Positions 30,912 to 38,588 of a DNA stretch of 64,000 bases are shown here, one piece after another. The number at the start of each line of letters is the position of its first letter. Positions within the stretch are counted from its first letter, which is position 1. This DNA comes from DATFPK01 sp035264885. Its GTDB lineage: Bacteria; Actinomycetota; Thermoleophilia; Solirubrobacterales; 70-9. A program made the position numbers and the translations under genes. The notes beneath the pieces are model-generated. The model was not told the DNA's origin. It saw only the letters and a program-made list of their open reading frames with translations, and made no database searches. The DNA lies in NCBI GenBank assembly GCA_035264885.1, contig DATFPK010000030.1, forward strand, positions 1-64,000, in the 5' to 3' direction.

Positions 30912-31732
30912 CGCCGTCCGACCACGACCCGCTCGGTCCCCGCTAGGTCGCGACGCAGCTCGATGTGGCCGTAGCCGGCCGCCTCGAGGAGGGCGGCGAC
31001 GGCGTCTGCCTGCCCCGCCCCGACCTCGAGGCCCACTGCGGGGGAGCGCAGGAGCGGCACGACCTCGCGGAAGGCATCGAGCCCGTCCGGGCCGGCGAGC
31101 AACGCCTCGCGCGGCTCCCACTCGCGGATCTCCGGCTGGAGACCCGGCCAATCCCGCTCGGCGACGTAGGGAAGGTTGGCGACCGTGAGGTCGAACTTCC
31201 CGCCCGGCACGGTCCCGGCTCCGAAGGAGGCGCGGCCGCAGAGGCCGAGCCGCGCCGCGTTCGCGGTCGCCACTTCCAGGGCCGGCGCCGAGGTGTCGGT
31301 GCCGGCCACGGTCGCCTGCGGCAGCTCGTCGGCGATCGCGAGGGCGACGGCGCCGGACCCGGTGCCGACATCGAGGACGCGCGTAGGCTCGAGCTCAGCC
31401 GCCAGCTCGACCAGGAGCTCCGTCTCGGGCCGCGGAATGAGCACGCGCCGGTCGACCGCCAGCTCGATCCGGCGGAAGCCGCGGCGCCCGAGTATGTAGG
31501 CGACGGGCTCGCGCCGGAGCCGGCGCCGAACCATGCCGCCGAAGGCCCGGGCGTGGGCGGCCGCGACAGGCGCCTGGAGCTCCGCGGTCAGGGCAGCGCG
31601 CTGCCGTCCGGTCGCCGCGGCGAGCAGGACCTCGGCGTCGAGCCGCGCGTCCGGCACGCCGGCGGCGGCCAGCGCGTCGGCCGCCGAGGACAACGCCTCA
31701 CGCACGGTGCCGGCGCTGGTCGAGACCGCCAT
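30908..31732 (-). CDS. prmC: Peptide chain release factor N5-glutamine methyltransferase
   Basis: PrmC methylates the Gln of the GGQ motif in release factors. The 274 residues have the N-terminal helical domain, the FRRIELAVDRRVLIPRPETELLVE block typical of PrmC, the SAM loop VLDVGTGSGAVALAIA, and NLPYV in place of the usual NPPY. It lies directly behind its substrate gene prfA, the common bacterial arrangement. The Pro-to-Leu change in NPPY is conservative for position but unusual. Confidence 0.93.
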   Translation of the reverse strand: MAVSTSAGTVREALSSAADALAAAGVPDARLDAEVLLAAATGRQRAALTAELQAPVAAAHARAFGGMVRRRLRREPVAYILGRRGFRRIELAVDRRVLIPRPETELLVELAAELEPTRVLDVGTGSGAVALAIADELPQATVAGTDTSAPALEVATANAARLGLCGRASFGAGTVPGGKFDLTVANLPYVAERDWPGLQPEIREWEPREALLAGPDGLDAFREVVPLLRSPAVGLEVGAGQADAVAALLEAAGYGHIELRRDLAGTERVVVGRR

Positions 31733-31740
31733 CTGCGCCG

Positions 31741-32814
31741 TCAGGCCTGGCCCGAGGCCTGCGCCTCGAGGCGCAGGCGCTTCTCTTCGGCCGCCAGCGC
31801 CTCGGTGAACTCGTCGAGGCGACCGGCCAGCACGCCCTCGAGGTCGTGGGACGTGTGCTTGATCCGGTGGTCGGTCACGCGGCCCTGTGGGAAGTTGTAC
31901 GTGCGGATCTTCTCCGAGCGCTCGCCGGTGCCGACCTGGGCCCGCCGGTCGGCGGCGATCTCCGCCTGCTGCTCGGCAAGCGACTGCTCGTAAAGCCGAG
32001 CGCGGAGGACGCGCATCGCCTTCTCGCGATTCTGGAGCTGGGACTTCTCGTCCTGCATGGAGACGACGATCCCGCTCGGCTTGTGGGTGATCCGCACGGC
32101 CGAGTCGGTCGTGTTGACCGACTGGCCTCCCGGGCCGGAGGAGCGGTAGACGTCGATCTGGAGATCGCTCGGGTCGACCTGGACCTCGACGTCCTCGGCC
32201 TCGGGGAGGACGGCGACCGTCGCGGTGGACGTGTGGATCCGTCCCTGAGCCTCGGTCTGGGGAACCCGCTGCACGCGGTGTGTGCCGCCCTCGTACTTGA
32301 AGACCGAGTAGGCGCCGTCGCCGCGGACGCCGACCGTGACGTCCTTGAACCCGCCGACCTCGGCCGGCGACGCGGACAGGATCTCGGTGCTGAACCCGCG
32401 CTCCTCGGCGTACCGGGTCAGCATCTTGAAGAGGTCGCCGGCGAAGAGGGCGGCCTCGTCGCCTCCGGTCCCCGCCCTGATCTCGACGAGGACGTTCTTG
32501 TCGTCGTTGGGGTCGCGCTCGACCATCACGAGCCGAATCTGCTCCTCGAGGTCGGTCAGGCGGGCGGGCGCCTCCTCGGCGACCTTGCGCAGTTCGGGGT
32601 CCTCACCGTCCTCGGCGAGCAGCTCCCTGGCGCCCTCGAGGTCGTCGCGCAGGGTCAGGTACTCGCGGGCCAGCGCGTGGGCAGGCTGGAGGTCGCGATA
32701 CTCGCGTCCGACCCCGGCGTACCGGTCGCGGTCGGCGATCACGTCGGGGTCGGACATCTGCCGCTCGAGGTCGGCGTGCCGCGTTTCGATCTGCTCGATC
32801 AGCGCCCGGATCAC
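31741..32814 (-). CDS. prfA: Peptide chain release factor 1
   Basis: RF1 ends translation at UAA and UAG. The 357 residues have the codon-recognition P-x-T motif as PQT in HRVQRVPQTEAQGRIHTSTATVAVLPE, and the catalytic GGQ in YRSSGPGGQSVNTTDSAVRITH. The N-terminal acidic coiled domain is normal. Upstream lies a 184-bp gap holding a large hairpin element. Confidence 0.97.
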   Translation of the reverse strand: MIRALIEQIETRHADLERQMSDPDVIADRDRYAGVGREYRDLQPAHALAREYLTLRDDLEGARELLAEDGEDPELRKVAEEAPARLTDLEEQIRLVMVERDPNDDKNVLVEIRAGTGGDEAALFAGDLFKMLTRYAEERGFSTEILSASPAEVGGFKDVTVGVRGDGAYSVFKYEGGTHRVQRVPQTEAQGRIHTSTATVAVLPEAEDVEVQVDPSDLQIDVYRSSGPGGQSVNTTDSAVRITHKPSGIVVSMQDEKSQLQNREKAMRVLRARLYEQSLAEQQAEIAADRRAQVGTGERSEKIRTYNFPQGRVTDHRIKHTSHDLEGVLAGRLDEFTEALAAEEKRLRLEAQASGQA

Positions 32815-32900
32815 GGGAGGGATTGTGACGCTTGACGTCGGACCGTCAGGACGTGCACGGGCAGGTACCCAAGTCAGCTACGTCGACCGAGGCGGCGTCG

Positions 32901-32987
32901 CGGCGGGTGGCGTCGATCTGGGGGACCACCCCGAGGAACGCCCGTACCGCAGGGGTGGTGGTTCCAGATCGACGACAGGACCCGCCG
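32901..32987 (-). repeat. Large structured hairpin element, copy 1 (DUF1385-prfA gap)
   Basis: Read on the minus strand, the element has an outer stem (CGGCGGGT with ACCCGCCG), an asymmetric bulge (CCTGTC facing GCC), an 11-bp perfect stem (CGTCGATCTGG with CCAGATCGACG), an inner stem (ACCACCCC with GGGGTGGT) and a 19-base loop beginning TGCGGTACGGGCG. A second copy with the same plan lies at 62127-62218 in the other orientation. The 11-bp stem differs between copies at most positions but pairs perfectly in each. No coding frame of note occupies it. Confidence 0.85.
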
Positions 32988-32998
32988 CGCCGAAACCG

Positions 32999-33997
32999 CT
33001 AGGCGACGATCTCGATCGGCTGCTCGTCGGCCGCGTCGGGGTTCTCGACGGCCAGGACCGCGTCGAGGGCGGCGATCGCGACCCCGAGCTGCTCTTCGTC
33101 GGGCTCGCGGGTGGTCAAGTTCTGGAGCATCAGCCCCGGCCACATGAGGGCCCGCACCCAGCGCTTGCGGCGGTTCTTGCCCGCCCACTTGATCACCTCA
33201 TAGGAGAGACCGGCGATCAAGGGGATGCCGAGGATCCGCGAGAGCACGAGCCAGTACCAGGCCGGCAACCCGATCGGGGCGAAGACGAAGATCGCCAGGA
33301 CCATCACAATCAACAGGAAGCTGGTGCCGCAGCGCGGATGGAGGCGGGAGTACAGCTTGGCCCGCTCGGGGACGAGCCTGTCCTCGGCCTCGTAGGTGGA
33401 GATCGTCTTGTGCTCGGCGCCGTGATACTCGAAGACCCGCCGGAGGTCGGGCAGGCGGCTGATCGCGACGATGTAGCCGATGAAGATCGCAGTCCGCAGG
33501 ACGCCCTCGACGAGCCAGAACAACAGTGCCGAGCCGAGCCAGTCCTTGATCAGGCTCGTCGCGCCGACCGGGATCACGAAGAACAGGCCGATCGCGAGCA
33601 CCAGCGAGAGGGCGATCGTCAGGCCCCACATCCAGCCGCCGATCTCTTCCTCCTCCTCGGGTTCGAGCTGGGCGTTGGCCGAGATCGCGAGGGCCTTGAA
33701 GCCGATCTTCAGCGATTCGCCCAGGGCGACGACCCCGCGGATGACCGGCAACCGCAACAGCCGGTGGCGCTTCGCCCAGGAGACGAGCGGCTCGGACGTG
33801 ACGTCAATGGCGCCGTCGGGCGTGCGCACGGCCACCGCCCAGATCGAGACGCCGCGCATCATCACGCCCTCGAGCACGGCCTGGCCGCCGATCGGCGCGT
33901 CCTTGCGGGCGACCAGGGCGCCGTCGGGCATGCGTGGCTCATCGACGGGTGACGCCCCGTCGACCACCTCTTGCGAGGAGCCCCCCTCCGGGCTCAT
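32999..33997 (-). CDS. DUF1385 membrane protein
   Basis: This 332-residue protein has the DUF1385 core: IGGQAVLEGVMMRGVSIWAVAVRTPDG, a long hydrophobic region with about four helices, then FEYHGAEHKTISTYEA and HPRCGTSFLLIVMVLAIFVF. The HGAEHK and HPRCGT motifs could bind a metal, but no function is established. In many Gram-positive and related genomes this gene sits between rpmE and prfA, exactly as here, so its link is to the translation operon. The Asp/Glu-rich C-terminus (DEEQLGVAIAALDAVLAVENPDAADE) is soluble. Confidence 0.9.
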   Translation of the reverse strand: MSPEGGSSQEVVDGASPVDEPRMPDGALVARKDAPIGGQAVLEGVMMRGVSIWAVAVRTPDGAIDVTSEPLVSWAKRHRLLRLPVIRGVVALGESLKIGFKALAISANAQLEPEEEEEIGGWMWGLTIALSLVLAIGLFFVIPVGATSLIKDWLGSALLFWLVEGVLRTAIFIGYIVAISRLPDLRRVFEYHGAEHKTISTYEAEDRLVPERAKLYSRLHPRCGTSFLLIVMVLAIFVFAPIGLPAWYWLVLSRILGIPLIAGLSYEVIKWAGKNRRKRWVRALMWPGLMLQNLTTREPDEEQLGVAIAALDAVLAVENPDAADEQPIEIVA

Positions 33998-34000
33998 CTC

Positions 34001-34216
34001 CTACTTGCCGGCCTTGGCCCGCTTGGCGGCCCGACGCTGGAACCTCTCGACGCGGCCGCCCGTGTCGACCAGCTTCTGCTTGCCGGTGTAGAACGGGTGG
34101 CAGGCCGAGCAGATCTCGACGTGGAGATCAGGCTTGGTCGACCGCGTGTGGAACTGGTTCCCGCAGGAGCAGTGAACGTTCGCGAGGACGTACTCGGGAT
34201 GGATCTCGGTCTTCAT
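34001..34216 (-). CDS. rpmE: 50S ribosomal protein L31 (zinc-binding form)
   Basis: This 71-residue ribosomal protein has four Cys/His zinc ligands in VHCSCGNQF and ICSACHPFYTGKQKLVDTGGRVERF, so it is the C+ (zinc-replete) type. The start MKTEIHPEYV is standard. Its ATG overlaps the stop of the TetR-family gene, an unusual coupling for a ribosomal protein gene. Confidence 0.97.
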   Translation of the reverse strand: MKTEIHPEYVLANVHCSCGNQFHTRSTKPDLHVEICSACHPFYTGKQKLVDTGGRVERFQRRAAKRAKAGK

Positions 34217-34854
34217 CGCAACGATTCTAGCCCGGGGCCTTCGGCGACCCCCGCGAGCAGCGACTCGAGGACCGAGTAGACCTCGGCCTGGGCGGCGGCG
34301 GGGTCATCGGCCCTGGCGACGTACATCGCCGCCTCGTCGAGGGCGCCGATCAGCACGTGGGCCAGGGGCGCGATCGGGCGGCGCGGCAGCTCTCCCGCCT
34401 CCATCGCCGCCGTCAGGCTGCCCTCGATCAGCCCCAGCCCGTACTCGGCGGCGATCTCCCGCCAGCGGTCCCAGCCGAGGACGGCCGGAGCGTCGAGCAG
34501 GACGATGCGCTGCACCTCCGGCTCGGCGCAGACCTCGATGAAGAGCGCGGCGCCGCGCCTCATGCCCGCCAGCGGAGAGGCCGCCGACTCCTCGAGGACG
34601 CGCTCGGCGATCCGGCGGGTGACTTCCTCCTCCACCTCCCGGTAGACGGCCTCCAGAAGCTCCCGCTTGCCGCCGAAATGGTGGTAGAGGGCGCCCCGGG
34701 TGACGCCGGCCGCGCGCACGATCTCCTCGGCGGCGACGTCGGCGTATCCGCGTTCGCCGAACAATCCGCGGGCGGCCGAGACCAGCGCCGACCTCGTCGC
34801 CTCCGAGCGCTCCGCCTGCCGACCCCGTCGCGGCCGGTCGTCCTTGACTGACAT
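34213..34854 (-). CDS. TetR-family transcriptional regulator
   Basis: The 213 residues have an N-terminal helix-turn-helix (ADVAAEEIVRAAGVTRGALYHHFGGKRELLEAVYREV), a classic TetR DNA-binding domain, preceded by a basic arm (RPRRGRQAERSEATRSALVSAARGLF). The ligand domain is helical (FIEVCAEPEVQRIVLLDAPAVLGWDRWREI). It is divergent from the alpha/beta hydrolase gene, and the short gap holds two palindromes, so it most likely represses that gene and itself. Its 3' end overlaps rpmE. Confidence 0.92.
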   Translation of the reverse strand: MSVKDDRPRRGRQAERSEATRSALVSAARGLFGERGYADVAAEEIVRAAGVTRGALYHHFGGKRELLEAVYREVEEEVTRRIAERVLEESAASPLAGMRRGAALFIEVCAEPEVQRIVLLDAPAVLGWDRWREIAAEYGLGLIEGSLTAAMEAGELPRRPIAPLAHVLIGALDEAAMYVARADDPAAAQAEVYSVLESLLAGVAEGPGLESLR

Positions 34855-34871
34855 ACGGTTTGTATGGTAAT
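34844..34871 (+). promoter_or_regulatory. Probable promoter of the hydrolase gene
   Basis: TTGACT (34844-34849) and GGTAAT (34866-34871) are spaced by 16 bases and lie 37 bases upstream of the GTG start. Both boxes are touched by the palindromes assigned to the TetR regulator, as expected for repression. Confidence 0.45.
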
Positions 34872-34891
34872 TACGTACAGTCTGTATGTAA
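34852..34891. promoter_or_regulatory. Two adjacent palindromic TetR operator candidates
   Basis: The stronger one has 10-bp arms TTACGTACAG and CTGTATGTAA around a single T (34871-34891), with one mismatch. The second has arms CATAC and GTATG around GGTTT (34852-34866) and includes the ATG of the TetR gene. Both contain the half-site GTATG/CATAC, so they probably bind the same regulator. They lie between the TetR gene and the hydrolase gene. Confidence 0.7.
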
Positions 34892-34907
34892 ACGCGAGGA
34901 GGGTGCC

Positions 34908-35750
34908 GTGAACGACGGATTTCAGCGCCGGGAGGCGGAGCTACAGCAGGGTCCGATCAGCTACCGCGAGGCGGGCGAGGGGGCGCCGGTGGTCTTCGTC
35001 CACGGCCTCCTCGTCGACGGGCACCTCTGGGACGGCGTCGCGGCGGAGCTCTCGTCCTCGCGGCGCTGCATCCTCCCCGACTGGCCGATGGGGTCCCACC
35101 GGAGGGCGATGCGGCCGGACGCCGACCTCTCTCCGCCGGGAATGGCCGACCTGATCGACTCCTTCCTCGCCGAGCTCAGCCTCGAGGACGTGACCCTGGT
35201 CGGCAACGACAGCGGCGGGGCGATCTGCCAGGTGCTGGTCACCAGGAAGCCCGAGCGGGTCGGCCGCCTGGTCTTGACGAACTGCGATTGCTACGACAAC
35301 TTCCCGCCGAAGCCGTTCGGCTTCCTGCCCCGGGTCGCGACCGTGCCCGGCGTGATGGCCGCGATGGTCGCGCCGATGCGGTTCGAGGCCGCCCGCCGAG
35401 CCGCCTTCCGCCCGTTCTCCAGGACCGCGGTCGACGCCGAGGTGCTCGAGGGCTGGACCACGCCGGCCCGGACCGACGCCGGAGTCCGCCGCGACGCCGC
35501 CAGGTTCCTCGGCGGAATGAACAAGCGCCACACGCTCGAGGCGGCCACGCGCTTCGTCGAGTTCGGCAAGCCGGTGCTGGTCGCCTGGGCGCCGGAGGAC
35601 CGCGTGTTCCCGGTGAAGTACGGCGAGCGACTCGCGCGGGACTTCACCGACGCCCGGCTCGAGCGGATTCCCGACGCCCGCACGTTCGTCCCGGTCGACC
35701 AGCCCGCGCGGGTCGCCAGCCTGGTCGAGGGCTTCGCCGCCTCCGGCTGA
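34908..35750 (+). CDS. Alpha/beta hydrolase, dehalogenase-like, lacking the usual catalytic His
   Basis: The 280 residues have the alpha/beta-hydrolase fold with VVFVHGLLVDGHLWD (oxyanion loop) and a nucleophile elbow VGNDSGGA with Asp101 as nucleophile, as in haloalkane dehalogenases and epoxide hydrolases. The second acid is near Asp231 (APEDRVFP). At the place where the catalytic His should be, the sequence is DARTFVPVDQP, with Thr259. A perfect GAGGAGG precedes the GTG start at 34908. The substrate is unknown; the divergent TetR gene and operators suggest induction by a small molecule. Confidence 0.85.
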   Translation: MNDGFQRREAELQQGPISYREAGEGAPVVFVHGLLVDGHLWDGVAAELSSSRRCILPDWPMGSHRRAMRPDADLSPPGMADLIDSFLAELSLEDVTLVGNDSGGAICQVLVTRKPERVGRLVLTNCDCYDNFPPKPFGFLPRVATVPGVMAAMVAPMRFEAARRAAFRPFSRTAVDAEVLEGWTTPARTDAGVRRDAARFLGGMNKRHTLEAATRFVEFGKPVLVAWAPEDRVFPVKYGERLARDFTDARLERIPDARTFVPVDQPARVASLVEGFAASG

Positions 35751-35844
35751 CCCTGCACTGGACGAACTTCGGATACCCGAAACCGACGAGGTCGGGGAGT
35801 GTTGCCTCTGTCAGGGGGTCAATGCACGGACGCGAGGAGGACAG

Positions 35845-36492
35845 ATGAACCTGACCAAGGCATTCCGCGGGCGGCGGCCGTCGCCGGCGATGATCATCGC
35901 CCTGGTGGCGCTGTTCGCCGCTCTCGGCGGGACCGCGACCGCGCTGCGTGGCAAGAACAGCGTGCGGTCCGATGACATAGCGAAGGGGGCGGTGCGAACG
36001 AGCGACATCCGGTCGGGAGCGGTGAAGGTCCGCAAGCTCGCCCCTAACTCGGTCGACCCGTTCAAGCTCAACGTGGCCAAGCTCGGGGCGCGAGCCGCCG
36101 AGCTGACGACCACGTCGACCGCGCCGGCCGACCTCGGCGGCCCTCACGTCACCGTGAAGGTGCCGAAGGGCGCTCTGGTTGCCATCTTCGCCGAGGTGAC
36201 CATGCGGATCACCGGCGCCGGGACGAACAACGAGGCCCAGGTCCGCCTCTTCGAGCCGGGGACGCTCGCGAACTCGCCGACGATCATGGCGACCGGCAGC
36301 AATGCGTTCGAGAACCGGTTCACGACGCCCGGACCGGGCGCTCAGAACGGCGCCGGCGGCGACCTGCGAGGCGGCTGGCTGGTCTACTCGGCCGGCTCGG
36401 GCGTGCGGACGTTCAGCCTCCGGTACGCCAAGCAGGGCGGCGGGACGGCGATCTTCCGAAACCCGCGACTCTGGGTGACGGTCATCCGCTGA
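35845..36492 (+). CDS. Secreted protein with Thermoleophilia-type N-terminal signature
   Basis: The 215 residues start with a basic stretch (MNLTKAFRGRRPSP) and a hydrophobic segment (AMIIALVALFAALGGTATA), an export signal or anchor. GKNSVRSDDIAKGAVRTSDIRSGAVKVRKLAPNSV follows, short degenerate repeats of the type often placed after this signal in Thermoleophilia. The C-terminal ~130 residues are beta-rich (VTVKVPKGALVAIFAEVTMRI...VRLFEPGTL) and resemble no enzyme I recognise. GAGGAGG precedes the ATG, and a strong terminator follows. Function unknown. Confidence 0.85.
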   Translation: MNLTKAFRGRRPSPAMIIALVALFAALGGTATALRGKNSVRSDDIAKGAVRTSDIRSGAVKVRKLAPNSVDPFKLNVAKLGARAAELTTTSTAPADLGGPHVTVKVPKGALVAIFAEVTMRITGAGTNNEAQVRLFEPGTLANSPTIMATGSNAFENRFTTPGPGAQNGAGGDLRGGWLVYSAGSGVRTFSLRYAKQGGGTAIFRNPRLWVTVIR

Positions 36493-36504
36493 CCTGAGCG
36501 AGGA

Positions 36505-36538
36505 GCGGGCCGGCGCTGCGCGCCGGCCCGCTTCTTCC
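36505..36538 (+). terminator. Rho-independent terminator after the secreted protein gene
   Basis: A 12-bp perfect stem (GCGGGCCGGCGC with GCGCCGGCCCGC) and a 3-base loop TGC are followed by the pyrimidine-rich TTCTTCC. It starts 12 bases after the stop codon. Confidence 0.85.
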
Positions 36539-36631
36539 GCAATTTGGGGCTTCTTCGCGGCCCCTGCCCGATTGACGACCGACGAAGGCGCCAAGCTTTC
36601 CCCTCGTCCCGGCAGCGACGAACGGAGACCC

Positions 36632-36817
36632 ATGGCCCAGCTGTTCGACCAGCAGCAGCAGTCCCAGCCCAAGAGCGCCCTGGCCCGAAGCCTCAACGCC
36701 GCCCTGTCCGGTTGCGGCGAGTGGGTCTCGGCCCCGCCGAGGCCGCCGAGCAACACCCTGCTCCCGCCCGAGGCGATGCAGCTGCCGTATGGGGTGGAAG
36801 TGCGGAAGGCCGCGTAG
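36632..36817 (+). CDS. Small Gln/Pro-rich protein of unknown function
   Basis: This 61-residue ORF starts at an ATG with GGAG five bases upstream (ACGGAGACCCATG). Almost every codon ends in G or C, as in genes of this genome. The product begins MAQLFDQQQQSQPKSALARS and is soluble and low in complexity, with one Cys and one Trp (GCGEWVSAPPRPPSN). I do not recognise the family. It sits alone between a terminator and an inverted-repeat hairpin shared with the convergent ETF-QO gene. Confidence 0.5.
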   Translation: MAQLFDQQQQSQPKSALARSLNAALSGCGEWVSAPPRPPSNTLLPPEAMQLPYGVEVRKAA

Positions 36818-36821
36818 GATC

Positions 36822-36878
36822 GCCGACATCCGACGTCCGACATCCGAACGGACCCGGATGTCAGATGTCAGATGTCGG
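36822..36878. repeat. Inverted-repeat hairpin of GGATGTC-type heptamers
   Basis: The left arm has three units CGACATC, CGACGTC, CGACATC (36824-36844). The right arm has GGATGTC, AGATGTC, AGATGTC (36856-36876). The arms are complementary, with an 11-base loop (CGAACGGACCC). It lies between two converging genes and could work as a two-way terminator. The same heptamer forms a tandem array at 18109-18129. Confidence 0.85.
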
Positions 36879-36879
36879 A

Positions 36880-38574
36880 CTACGTCTCCTGATAGAGCGG
36901 CCCGTCGCCGCCTTCGGGCAGGGTCAGCCGGCCGCCCTTGGCGGTGATCGCGCCGCACTGGACGCAGTTCGACGCGGTGATGTGGACGTCCACCTCGGCG
37001 CCACTGCTCTCGAGCTGGTCCTCGGGGATCTCGTAGACCTGCGCCGGGCACATCGAGACCCAGGTCTGGGCGATCTCGCGCGGCACCCGGGTCTGGACCC
37101 GCACGTGGTTGGGTGCGTCGTCGCGGGTCGCGTTGCCCGACAGGAAGACCGAATCGAGCTTGTTGAAGGTGAGCTCGTTGTCGGGCTTCGGGTAGCTCTT
37201 TGCCGCCCCATCGATCTCCATCGGGTGCGCGGAGTCGGGGTGGTTCGTCCAGTGGCCGCCGGGGAACCAACCGCGGGAGATCGTCATCGCCGACGCGAGA
37301 GCGCCACCGAGGAAGAAACCCTTGTCGAACGGCTGGCGCATGTTGCGGGAGCGGTAGAGGTCCTGCTCGATCACCGAGTCGTGGACCTTCTCGTCGTAGG
37401 CCTCGAAGTTGACCGAATCCTTCTTCAGGGCATCGACGATCGCCTCAGCGGCGTACATCCCGGCGTGCATCGCGTAATGGATGCCCTTCAGCTCTGGGAC
37501 GTTGACCATGCCGGCGTTGTCACCGGCTATCACCATGCCGGGCACCGCCAGGCGCTTCGGCATCGACCAGTAACCGCCCGAGGGGATCGTCTTCGCGCCC
37601 CAGGCCACCCGCGTGCCCCCCTCGAGCAGCTTGCGGACGAAGGGATGCGTCTTGAGCTCCTGGAGGGCGTCGTGGCAGGAGAACGTCGCGTCCGTGTAGT
37701 CGAGCCCGACGACCAGGCCGATGCAGACCTTGTCCTCGCCCATCGGGTAGATGAACGAGCCGCCGAACTCGTTCCACTTCGCGCGCTTACGCAGCGGCCA
37801 GCCCATGGTGTGGATGACCCGGTCGAGCGGCTTCTCGACCTCCCAGACCTCCTTCACCCCCAGCTCCCAGCGCTGTGGGTCGGCGCCATGGAGGTCGAAA
37901 TAGTCGAGTGCGGCGTAGCTCAGGTGCCCGAGGGTTCCCTCGGCGAGGACCGTGGCCCTGGCGACCACATCGGACCCGGGCTCGAAGTTCGAGAGCTCCT
38001 CCCCGCCCTTGCCCCGGCCGCGGTCACCGGAGCGGACGCCCTTGACGATCCGGTCCTCGACCAGGAGCTTGTCGGCGGTGGTCTCGGAGAGGATGTAGAC
38101 GCCGGCCTCCTCGGCCTTCTCGGCCAGGAAGCGGCCCAGTTTCGCGACCGATGTCACGTAGTTGCCGTGGTTGCGGAAGTTCGGCGGCATCGGCTTCAGC
38201 GGCAGCGCCCGCTTCCTGGTCAGGAGGTACACGGCGTCCTTGGTGACCTCCTGGTAGACCGGCCACTCGGACGGGTCCAGGTCGGGGAAGAGCTCCTGCA
38301 TCGCCGACGGCCGCATGTTCGCCCCCGAGAGAAGATGCGCGCCGCACACCTTCCCCTTCTCGATCACCGCGACGGGGACCTCGCCCAGCTTCTCGGTCAG
38401 CTCCGGCTCGTCCTCGAGCAGTTGCATGAGCCGGTTGGCGCAGGCCAGCCCGGCCGGCCCGCCACCGACGATCGCGACGCCGACCTCGATCCGCTCCTCC
38501 TCGGGATCGGTCGGGGCGACGATGACGTCCGCGGGGTCGAACGGGGGTGGGAAGTCGGAAGGGGCGGTAGGCAT
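36880..38574 (-). CDS. Electron-transfer flavoprotein:quinone oxidoreductase
   Basis: ETF-QO passes electrons from reduced ETF to membrane quinone. The 564 residues have the FAD loop VAIVGGGPAGLACANRL, the membrane-binding region (GWPLRKRAKWNEFGGSFIYPMGEDKVCIGLVVGLDY), the second FAD block GDNAGMVNVPELKGIHYAMHAGMYAAEAI and a C-terminal ferredoxin-like end. That end shows MCPAQVYEI and NCVQCGAITAKGGRLTLPEGGDGPLY. Compared with human ETF-QO, three cluster cysteines are present and the fourth (in the CKTCD motif) is Ile. It is in the same operon as etfB and etfA, after a heptamer-filled gap. Confidence 0.93.
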   Translation of the reverse strand: MPTAPSDFPPPFDPADVIVAPTDPEEERIEVGVAIVGGGPAGLACANRLMQLLEDEPELTEKLGEVPVAVIEKGKVCGAHLLSGANMRPSAMQELFPDLDPSEWPVYQEVTKDAVYLLTRKRALPLKPMPPNFRNHGNYVTSVAKLGRFLAEKAEEAGVYILSETTADKLLVEDRIVKGVRSGDRGRGKGGEELSNFEPGSDVVARATVLAEGTLGHLSYAALDYFDLHGADPQRWELGVKEVWEVEKPLDRVIHTMGWPLRKRAKWNEFGGSFIYPMGEDKVCIGLVVGLDYTDATFSCHDALQELKTHPFVRKLLEGGTRVAWGAKTIPSGGYWSMPKRLAVPGMVIAGDNAGMVNVPELKGIHYAMHAGMYAAEAIVDALKKDSVNFEAYDEKVHDSVIEQDLYRSRNMRQPFDKGFFLGGALASAMTISRGWFPGGHWTNHPDSAHPMEIDGAAKSYPKPDNELTFNKLDSVFLSGNATRDDAPNHVRVQTRVPREIAQTWVSMCPAQVYEIPEDQLESSGAEVDVHITASNCVQCGAITAKGGRLTLPEGGDGPLYQET

Positions 38575-38588
38575 GGTTGGTGGCCTGC

